A stretch of DNA of 5,495 bases from Betaproteobacteria bacterium (GTDB taxonomy: Bacteria > Pseudomonadota > Gammaproteobacteria > Burkholderiales > SG8-39). The notes beneath the pieces were generated by a model that ran no database searches, was not told where the DNA came from, and worked only from the letters and a program-made list of their open reading frames with translations. Within the stretch, counting starts at the first letter, position 1, and every line of letters starts with the position of its first letter. Shown here piece after piece: positions 1 through 5,116 of the stretch. The position numbers were made by a program, and so were the translations under genes. The stretch is taken from positions 1-5,495 of the forward strand of contig JAEKLK010000300.1 in assembly GCA_019509895.1 (NCBI GenBank), given 5' to 3'.

Positions 1-126
1 CGACTTGAACAGCCGGTTGATGAGCGCCAGTGCCTGCGTGTCGCCGATGGTCTCGTAGATGCGCGTACTTTCGCACACGTCGGCGAAAAGAATGGCTCGG
101 CGGCTTGTCTCGCTGATGGACGGCAC
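1..126 (-). CDS. Class III adenylate/guanylate cyclase-like protein, N-terminal fragment
   Basis: The minus strand reads 42 codons from a GTG at 126 to the left edge of the window, so the gene is truncated by the window. The protein starts MPSISETSRRAILFADV and continues with the opening of a class III nucleotide cyclase domain: FADVCEST at residues 14-21, then YETIGD at 24-29 and a helix with ALALINRLF. The family opening is F-x-D-[IV]-x-G-x-T, in which Asp16 would be a metal ligand. Here a Glu (E19) stands where the family usually has Gly. The GTG is the only usable start: reading upstream in frame to about base 240 shows no ATG, GTG or TTG. No good Shine-Dalgarno sequence precedes it. Such proteins make cAMP or cGMP, or are degenerate regulators. 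The second metal site and the transition-state residues lie outside the window, so activity cannot be judged. It is divergent from the Bug receptor gene. Confidence 0.72.
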   Translation of the reverse strand, partial: MPSISETSRRAILFADVCESTRIYETIGDTQALALINRLFKS

Positions 127-162
127 TGCCGCAAAATATACGTGATAACGTCCCGCGGCTCT
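127..162. promoter_or_regulatory. Divergent start region with A/T-rich pocket
   Basis: The gap between the two divergent start codons is only 15 bases (127-141), or 36 if the receptor starts at 163. It holds the one clearly A/T-rich patch nearby (133-140, AAAATATA), set in very GC-rich coding DNA. On the minus strand this gives TATATT, ending 8 bases before the cyclase GTG, as a -10 element for a leaderless or near-leaderless transcript would. On the plus strand TGATAAC (144-150) loosely resembles a -10 for a receptor start at 163. I find no convincing -35 box at the right distance on either strand, so this is a suggestion from composition and position only. Confidence 0.28.
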
Positions 163-1113
163 GTGAGAAAACTTTTCGTTCTGGCACTTCTCACGCTCTC
201 GGCGCTCGCCGACGCGCAGGGACAGTGGCCGGTGCGACCCGTGAAACTGATAGTGCCGTCGAGCGCCGGCGGCGGCACGGATTTTTACGCACGGCTCCTC
301 GCGCAGGCGCTCGGCGACTCCCTCGGCCAGCAATTCATAGTGGAAAACCAGCCCGGTGGCAGCGGCAACGTCGGCGCGGCAGCGGCAGCGCGCGCTGCGC
401 CGGACGGCTATACGTTGCTCGTCTCGCCGGATCCGGCGCTCACTGTGAACCAGAGCCTGTTCAAATCGTTGCCTTACAACCCCGAGCGTGACTTCGTTCC
501 GGTGGCGCGCGGTGTCACCGTGCCGCTGGTGGTGTGCGTACAGGCCTCGCTCGGCATCCGCACCCTCGCCGAGCTGGTCCAGCGGGGCAAGCGCGAGCCG
601 CGCTTGCTCACCTACGGCTCATCGGGATCCGGTGCGCCAAATGCGCTCGCCGTGCGCATCATCGAGGAAGCTTCGGGCGCGCGCTTCCTGCACGTGCCCT
701 ATCGCGGCATGGGCATGGCGCTGCCGGCGCTGCTTGCCGGCCAAATCGATTTCCTGCTACCGGACGTGGCGATCGCCGGGCCGCATATCAAGTCCGGACG
801 CATCGTCGCGCTCGCCGTCACGCATCGCACGCCACAATTGCCCGACGTACCGGCGATCGCCGATGCGGGCTTCGCCGGCTTCACCATGCCGAGCAACTTC
901 AGCATCGTCGCGCCCACCGGCACGCCGCGGCCGATCGTGGAACGCCTGAACGCCGAGATCAACAAGGCGATGCGCACGACGCTCGCCGCCAAGCTCGAGT
1001 CTCACGCCTTCATTCCGCAATTCCACAGCCCGGACGAGTTCGCCGCCGCGCTGGCGCGCGACCGGGCGTTCTGGGCGCAGTTCATCCGCCGGGCAGGTAT
1101 AGAGCCAGATTGA
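142..1113 (+). CDS. Bug/TctC-family tripartite tricarboxylate transporter substrate-binding protein
   Basis: This is a 323-residue periplasmic receptor of the Bug family (TctC-like), whose members capture carboxylates and other small acids for TctAB permeases or serve as co-sensors. Family features, numbered from the GTG at 142, run in order: a signal peptide at about 8-25 (RK, then LFVLALLTLSALADA, with likely cleavage after ADA); the WPVRPVKLIVPSSAGGG strand at 29-45; LGQQFIVENQPGG at 61-73; PDGYTLL at 87-93; YGSSGSGAPNALA at 158-170; HVPYRGMG at 184-191; and the ligand-lobe stretch LPDVPAIAD at 233-241. Length matches the family. The start is uncertain. GTG at 142 gives the longest frame, while the in-frame GTG at 163 gives a more typical signal peptide (MRKLFVLALL) and a wider gap to the cyclase; neither has a clear ribosome site. 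No TctA/TctB membrane gene is adjacent, which is usual for orphan Bug genes. It converges on the TAXI-like gene with 21 bases between stop codons. The ligand cannot be named from sequence. Confidence 0.93.
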   Translation: MITSRGSVRKLFVLALLTLSALADAQGQWPVRPVKLIVPSSAGGGTDFYARLLAQALGDSLGQQFIVENQPGGSGNVGAAAAARAAPDGYTLLVSPDPALTVNQSLFKSLPYNPERDFVPVARGVTVPLVVCVQASLGIRTLAELVQRGKREPRLLTYGSSGSGAPNALAVRIIEEASGARFLHVPYRGMGMALPALLAGQIDFLLPDVAIAGPHIKSGRIVALAVTHRTPQLPDVPAIADAGFAGFTMPSNFSIVAPTGTPRPIVERLNAEINKAMRTTLAAKLESHAFIPQFHSPDEFAAALARDRAFWAQFIRRAGIEPD

Positions 1114-1134
1114 CGGCCAGTGACCGCCCTCGGA

Positions 1135-2112
1135 CTAGACCTTGTAGCCGTGCTCGCGGAACCAGCGGGCGGCGCCCGGGTGCAGCGGCACGTCGCGCGG
1201 CGTGGCTTCGGTCTCCTCGCCGAGGGCGCCGATGCTATGGAACGGCGCCCAGGCGTTGAAGTTTTCCCAGACGATCTCCTGCTGTCGCGCATTGATGGCG
1301 TCGACGATCTTGTAGGCGTCCTCCTCCGGCAGGTCGGTGTGCGCATAGAGGGGCCAGGCGCTGTAGTCGAGGCACGCGTGATCGGACTCGAGGCCCTGGT
1401 AGAGGCCCTTTGGCATCACGACGCGACGCCAGCCGATCTCGCCTAACTGCTTGAAGATTTCCGGCTCGAGTGTGAGCGGCCGATAACCGTGCTCGAGCGC
1501 ATGCGCGAGCCACAGCGCAAGGCCCTCGTCGAAGATCGCATCGACGGCGCCATCGGCGATCGCCTTCAGGCGGCGTGCGTCACCCGGTCCGCCGTTCAGC
1601 TGCAGTCGGCCGCCCCAGCTTTCCAGGTCGGCAAGCGAATAGCCGTAGAGCCCGAGCACCTGGTTGATGAGATCGCGCGTCGAATGGGTCGGGTCCTCGC
1701 GCGTCGAGAGCTTGAGCGGGATGCGCTTCGCCTTGATATCGGCGAGCGACTTGATGCCGGTGCGCGGATGTATCGCGAAGACGAAGCGGTCCCACGACGG
1801 GTAGTTGGCGATGACGCACAGCGGCAGCGGCTCGCGGAAGAGGCCCTTGCCGCGCACCGCCTGGGTGAGCATGGCCGAAGGATTGACGATCGCCGCCTCG
1901 AGCTCGCGCCGTGCCACGGCGTGCGCGAGGATCGGCGAGCCGCACGACATGCGCAGCTTCGGCTTGTAGCGATCGCCTGAGCCCGAGCCGACGCTGATGC
2001 AGATGTCGCGGTTGCCGGTGTACGGCTCTTTCGGGTCGCCGGCAATGTGCAGGCCGATTTCCCACAGGAATTTGGCGCGGATGAAGTTGGCGCCCTTGGG
2101 CAGCGGTTCCAT
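1135..2112 (-). CDS. TAXI-family TRAP-type solute-binding-like protein without signal peptide
   Basis: This 325-residue protein resembles TAXI solute-binding proteins (COG2358/NMT1-type periplasmic-binding fold). Seen directly, numbered from the ATG at 2112: ISVGSGSGD at 39-47, matching the glycine-rich first strand and loop of TAXI proteins; LEAAIVNPSAML at 71-82; the SWDRFVFAIHPRTGIKSLAD region at 106-125; GGPGDARRLKAIADGAVDA at 174-192; and a HPGAARWFREHG tail at 311-322, much like the TAXI C-terminus. The ATG is preferred because AGGAGA sits 4 bases upstream. A TTG at 2151 would add 13 polar residues and overlap the mocA stop. Neither start gives a hydrophobic signal sequence, although transport receptors of this family are normally exported. 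No TRAP membrane subunit is present in the window. It is the last gene of the run after xdhC and mocA. It may bind a substrate or cofactor precursor inside the cell, or be exported by an unrecognised route; family membership is likely, function is open. Confidence 0.8.
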   Translation of the reverse strand: MEPLPKGANFIRAKFLWEIGLHIAGDPKEPYTGNRDICISVGSGSGDRYKPKLRMSCGSPILAHAVARRELEAAIVNPSAMLTQAVRGKGLFREPLPLCVIANYPSWDRFVFAIHPRTGIKSLADIKAKRIPLKLSTREDPTHSTRDLINQVLGLYGYSLADLESWGGRLQLNGGPGDARRLKAIADGAVDAIFDEGLALWLAHALEHGYRPLTLEPEIFKQLGEIGWRRVVMPKGLYQGLESDHACLDYSAWPLYAHTDLPEEDAYKIVDAINARQQEIVWENFNAWAPFHSIGALGEETEATPRDVPLHPGAARWFREHGYKV

Positions 2113-2122
2113 TAGGTCTCCT
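2113..2122 (-). promoter_or_regulatory. Ribosome binding site deciding the TAXI-like gene start
   Basis: On the minus strand AGGAGA (complement of 2117-2122) is followed by CCTA and then the ATG at 2112-2110. It is the strongest Shine-Dalgarno match at any start codon in the window. It selects the ATG over the upstream TTG at 2151, which overlaps the preceding stop codon. Confidence 0.75.
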
Positions 2123-2128
2123 GTCTTC

Positions 2129-2144
2129 AGCGTGCTTCTACGCT
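2129..2144 (-). other. Small intercistronic stem-loop between mocA-like and TAXI-like genes
   Basis: The transcript would read AGCGT AGAAGC ACGCT, a perfect 5-bp stem with a 6-base loop. It lies just after the mocA-like stop codon (2150-2148) and 6 bases before the AGGAGA ribosome site. It has no U-tract, so it is not a Rho-independent terminator. At most it could be a processing or stability element, and a 5-bp stem can occur by chance. Confidence 0.25.
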
Positions 2145-2147
2145 CGT

Positions 2148-2720
2148 TCAAACACGAATAGGCGGCGTCAGATCCTCGGGGCGATCGATGTCGCGGATTA
2201 CTCCAGGGTCGCCGACCGGAATCTTGACGAGCGCGGCTTCCTGCGCGGCGACGAGATGGCGGGCGCCCTCGTCGCCGCCGAGCGAAATAAGCTGTTCGTA
2301 GAACGCGCCGCCGAGCCCCACCGGATGGCCGCGCCGCGCGCGGAAGTAAGGCGCCGCCAGGTGCGCGCCGACGCCGAGCGCGTCGCGCACGGCGGCGATG
2401 GTGGTGGGACGCACGAACGGCATGTCGGCGAGCGCGACGACGTAGCCGTCGGCCTTGCCGGCGGCCCGCACCCCGCAGGCGAGGCTCGCGCCCATGCCTT
2501 CGGCGGCGTTTTCGCAGACGACCGCTTCGCAGCGCTCGGCGGCAAAGAGGGGCGCCATGTCGGCGCTACGCACCACCACCAGCACGCGCGCGAGCTCGCT
2601 CTTCAGGTTGCGCGCCGCCTGCACGGCGATCGGCACGCCATGCGGCAAGGCATGGCGCAGCTTGTCCGAGCCGAAGCGCGAGGCGGAGCCTGCCGCGAGG
2701 AGCAGGCCGACGATGTTCAA
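2148..2720 (-). CDS. mocA: MocA-like molybdenum cofactor cytidylyltransferase (MobA-like NTP transferase)
   Basis: This 190-residue cytoplasmic nucleotidyltransferase probably joins CMP from CTP to Mo-molybdopterin, forming the MCD cofactor used by xanthine dehydrogenase-family hydroxylases. Seen directly: the nucleotide-binding loop LLAAGSASRFGSDK at 7-20, with R15 and K20; EGMGASLACGV at 74-84; the metal-site strand ALADMPFV at 96-103, with D99; GHPVG at 131-135; GGDEGAR at 148-154; and DIDRPEDL at 177-184. The LAAG form of the loop is typical of MocA-type enzymes, whereas MobA usually has LAGG, and the XdhC-family neighbour supports MocA. CTP rather than GTP specificity is still inferred. 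The start is TTG at 2720, one base after the xdhC stop. Upstream in the same frame a TAA comes 15 bases earlier, so no other start is possible. There is no clear ribosome site, pointing to translation coupled to xdhC. Length is normal for the family. Confidence 0.9.
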   Translation of the reverse strand: MNIVGLLLAAGSASRFGSDKLRHALPHGVPIAVQAARNLKSELARVLVVVRSADMAPLFAAERCEAVVCENAAEGMGASLACGVRAAGKADGYVVALADMPFVRPTTIAAVRDALGVGAHLAAPYFRARRGHPVGLGGAFYEQLISLGGDEGARHLVAAQEAALVKIPVGDPGVIRDIDRPEDLTPPIRV

Positions 2721-2721
2721 G

Positions 2722-3735
2722 CTAGGTCGGTTGCTTTACTTCGCAGGCGGAGGCATCGAAGCGCCGCTCGGGCTTCGCCGCCCACGTGGGCTCCGAGACG
2801 CCGTGGCGCACGGCGGTCATCTCGGCGAGGATTGCTACTGCGATCTCGGGCGGGGTCTTCGAGCCGATGTAGAGGCCGACCGGGCCGCGCAGCCGCGCGA
2901 TCTCGTCGCTCGAGACGTCGAATTCCTTGAGGCGTTCGCGGCGCGCGTCGTTGTTCTTCTTCGAGCCGATGGCGCCGACATAGAAGGCGGCCGATTTCAG
3001 CGCTTCCATCAGGGCGAGGTCATCGAGCTTCGGATCGTGGGTCAGCGCGACGAGCCCGCTGTGGCCGTCGAGCTGCAGCTCGCGCACGATGTCGTCGGGC
3101 ATGCCGCGGTTGATCGGCACGCTCGGCAGGTCCCAGCTGTTGGCGTATTCCTCGCGCGGATCGATCACCACGACGTGGTAGTCGAGCATGCGAGCCATCT
3201 CGGCGAGATAGCGTGTCAACTGACCGGCGCCAATCAGCACCAGGCGCCAGCGCGGTCCGTGCACGGCAGAGAGCACGCGGCCGTCGAACTCCAACACGTC
3301 CTGCCAGCGTCCCGGCTCGAGCGTCGCCCGACCGCTGTCCATTTCGAGCTTGCGGCGCACCAGCTGCTGCTCGCCGATTTTCTGCAGCAGCTCGGCAATC
3401 CCGCTCCGGTCCGAGAGCGGCTCCACCACCAGCTGCAGCGTGCCGCCGCACGGCAGCCCCCAGCGTGTCGCTTCCTCGTTGGTGACGCCGTAGGTGACAA
3501 GTTCGGGCTTCTTCGCGCGGGCGAACTTTTCCTTCACCTTCTCCACGAGGTCGTCCTCGACGCAGCCCCCGGACACCGAGCCGGTGATCTGGCCGTCGTC
3601 GCGAATCGCGACCATTGCGCCCACCGGGCGCGGCGCCGAGCCCCAGGTCTTGACGATGGTGCCGAGCGCGACGGCGCGACCCTGCCGGCGCCATGCCTCG
3701 GCGGTGCGCACCACTTCGACATCGACGCTATCCAT
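2722..3735 (-). CDS. xdhC: XdhC/CoxI-family molybdenum hydroxylase maturation factor
   Basis: This 337-residue protein has both XdhC-family domains. Members bind the molybdenum cofactor in the cytoplasm, help sulfurate and protect it, and hand it to xanthine dehydrogenase, aldehyde oxidoreductase or CO dehydrogenase-type enzymes. The N-terminal domain shows TIVKTWGSAPRPVGAMVAI (26-44), the signature GSVSGGCVE (52-60, with C58) and WGLPCGGTLQL (92-102, with C96). The C-terminal Rossmann domain shows VLIGAGQLTRYLAEMA (166-181), VVVIDPREEYAN (188-199), ALTHDPKLDDLAL (230-242), YVGAIGSKKN (252-261) and GLYIGSKTPPEIAVAI (287-302). Both conserved cysteines are kept and nothing is missing. The ATG at 3735 overlaps the end of the sensor kinase gene by 8 bases and has no clear ribosome site, suggesting translational coupling. 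The MocA-like gene follows by one base, the common XdhC-MocA pairing. The exact client enzyme is not in the window, so CoxI or PaoD would be equally fair names. Confidence 0.94.
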   Translation of the reverse strand: MDSVDVEVVRTAEAWRRQGRAVALGTIVKTWGSAPRPVGAMVAIRDDGQITGSVSGGCVEDDLVEKVKEKFARAKKPELVTYGVTNEEATRWGLPCGGTLQLVVEPLSDRSGIAELLQKIGEQQLVRRKLEMDSGRATLEPGRWQDVLEFDGRVLSAVHGPRWRLVLIGAGQLTRYLAEMARMLDYHVVVIDPREEYANSWDLPSVPINRGMPDDIVRELQLDGHSGLVALTHDPKLDDLALMEALKSAAFYVGAIGSKKNNDARRERLKEFDVSSDEIARLRGPVGLYIGSKTPPEIAVAILAEMTAVRHGVSEPTWAAKPERRFDASACEVKQPT

Positions 3736-5098
3736 GCGGAAATGTTATCGCAACGCGGCAGCCGCGAGTCGCAGATGAGCCGCCGGTTGCATCTGTAATG
3801 GAAATGCTCGCGCCGTGGCCGCTGGCAATCTCGCGCACGATGGCGAGGCCCAGGCCTGAGCCGGTGCCCGGCGTTCCAGGCACGCGGTAAAAACGCTCGA
3901 GCACGCGCTCGCGCTCGGGCGCCGGAATGCCGGGGCCGTCGTCCTCTACCTCGAGGAACGAATGCATGCCGTGGCGCCCGGTGCGCACGGTGACGTGGCC
4001 GCCGCGCTGCGAGTACTCGAGGGCGTTGTGCACCAGGTTGGCGAGCGCCTCGCGCAGCAGGAACGCATCGCCCTGCACCGGTGCCCATTGCAGATCGAAG
4101 CCGAGGTCGACATCGCGCGCGAGCGCCTGGTGCACCCAGGTGTTGGCCTCGCTCTCGGCGAGCGACTTGAGATTCAGCTCGGCGGCATTGCCGCGCGCGC
4201 CCGGCTCGGCGCGCGCGAGCGCCAGCAGCTGGTTGGCGAGGCGACCGGTGCGGATGGTGGCCTGATGCACCTGCTCGAGCTCCGCGCGCACTTCCGGGGT
4301 GAGCGGCTTGGCGAGCGCGAGCTCGGTATGCGCCTGCAGCCCGGCGAGCGGCGTGCGCAGCTGGTGCGCGGCATTCGCGAGGAAGCGCTGCTGGTTGCGG
4401 CTCGCCTGCGCCACTTCTTCGAGCAGCCCGTTCAACGCGCTCACCAGCGGCCGGGTCTCTTCCGGCGCGGCCGCCGCATCGATCGGCCGCAGATCACCCG
4501 GCGAGCGCTCCTTGATCTCGTCGGAGAGACGCGCGAGCGGCCCGAGGCCGCGCTTGACGCCGAACCACACGATGATCAGCGTCGCGAATGCGATCAGCAT
4601 CTCCGGCAGGAGCGACGAGACGAGGATGTCGCGCTGCAGGCGGTTTCTCTTGACCATCGTCTCTGCCACCAGCACGCTGCACGACTGCGAGCCGCATTGC
4701 GCAGGCAGCGCCACCGCGCGCACCTTCTGCCCCTGATAGGAGGTGTCGTACGCAAGAAAGCCGTCGCGCCGGTCGCGGTCGGGCGGCGGCCCGGGCAGGC
4801 CCTCGTCGCCCGCGATCTCTTCGCCGCTGGGGCCGAGCACGCGGTAATACACCGAGTCGTAGCTGTCGCGCCGCAGGACCTGGTCGACGGCGATCGGAAG
4901 CTCGAGACGGAAGCTCCGCTCGCCCTCGCGGATGTAGGTGCCGAGCGAAACGCCGACGTCGATCAGTCCCTGGTCATAAGCGGCGGTGGCCGGCTCGATC
5001 GACGGGTAATAGGCGACGAGCGCCCCGAGGACCAGCAGCGCTCCCACCGGAGGCAGCAGCATCCGCAGGAGGTGCGCGCGGAGGCTGCGGGCCGGCAT
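3728..5098 (-). CDS. tctE: TctE-like sensor histidine kinase
   Basis: This is a 456-residue inner-membrane sensor kinase. Seen directly: membrane segment 1 at about 12-31 (LRMLLPPVGALLVLGALVAY); a periplasmic region at about 32-161 of the 2CSK_N type known from TctE and its relatives; membrane segment 2 at about 162-181 (SLLPEMLIAFATLIIVWFG); and a HAMP-like linker to about 230. The HisKA dimerisation helix has the TctE-style box FLANAAHQLRTPLAGL with phospho-acceptor H245. The catalytic domain has N-box NLVHNALEY (354-362, N358), G1 DDGPG (386-390), F-box ERFYRVP (401-407) and G2 GTGSGLGL (411-418). All kinase motifs are intact. Two periplasmic cysteines, C135 and C140 (CGSQSC), sit just before the last periplasmic strand. 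The TctD-like regulator lies 18 bases upstream, so the pair is cognate. TctE relatives sense citrate and other carboxylates, sometimes through Bug proteins, but the ligand here is unknown. The ribosome site is weak. Confidence 0.94.
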   Translation of the reverse strand: MPARSLRAHLLRMLLPPVGALLVLGALVAYYPSIEPATAAYDQGLIDVGVSLGTYIREGERSFRLELPIAVDQVLRRDSYDSVYYRVLGPSGEEIAGDEGLPGPPPDRDRRDGFLAYDTSYQGQKVRAVALPAQCGSQSCSVLVAETMVKRNRLQRDILVSSLLPEMLIAFATLIIVWFGVKRGLGPLARLSDEIKERSPGDLRPIDAAAAPEETRPLVSALNGLLEEVAQASRNQQRFLANAAHQLRTPLAGLQAHTELALAKPLTPEVRAELEQVHQATIRTGRLANQLLALARAEPGARGNAAELNLKSLAESEANTWVHQALARDVDLGFDLQWAPVQGDAFLLREALANLVHNALEYSQRGGHVTVRTGRHGMHSFLEVEDDGPGIPAPERERVLERFYRVPGTPGTGSGLGLAIVREIASGHGASISITDATGGSSATRGCRVAITFPHG

Positions 5099-5102
5099 GG
5101 CT

Positions 5103-5112
5103 AGCCGCGGCT
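5103..5112. repeat. 10-bp perfect palindrome between regulator and kinase genes
   Basis: AGCCGCGGCT is its own reverse complement and fills most of the 18-base gap between the response regulator stop and the kinase ATG. It has no room for a loop, so it is unlikely to form a stable RNA hairpin. As DNA it could be a protein site, but with this base composition it may well be chance. Confidence 0.3.
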
Positions 5113-5116
5113 CACT

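Noticed and set aside
144..152. A -10 element for the Bug gene (TGATAAC)
   Set aside because: Only 4 of 6 bases match the consensus and there is no -35 box at the right distance, so it is not listed as a promoter of its own.
1114..1134. A possible bidirectional terminator between the convergent Bug and TAXI-like genes
   Set aside because: Only a 3-bp pairing (CGG/CCG) can be drawn and there is no T-run on either strand, so no Rho-independent terminator can be supported.
534..1259. A 241-codon plus-strand frame overlapping the Bug gene and running into the TAXI-like gene
   Set aside because: It is an out-of-frame shadow of the Bug gene. The product is Arg/Ala/His-rich without recognisable structure.
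1489..1980. A 163-codon plus-strand frame inside the TAXI-like gene
   Set aside because: It is antisense to a gene with a good ribosome site and family similarity, and shows no features of its own.
2455..3798. A 447-codon open frame on the plus strand opposite mocA-like, xdhC and the kinase end
   Set aside because: It is a shadow of GC-rich coding on the other strand. The minus-strand genes carry complete, recognisable families, and the plus-strand translation is Arg/Ala/His-rich with no motif.
3962..5104. A 380-codon open frame on the plus strand opposite the sensor kinase
   Set aside because: It is the antisense image of the kinase gene. The translation is low-complexity in Arg, Ala, Glu and Leu, has no family features, and the opposite strand has all histidine kinase motifs.
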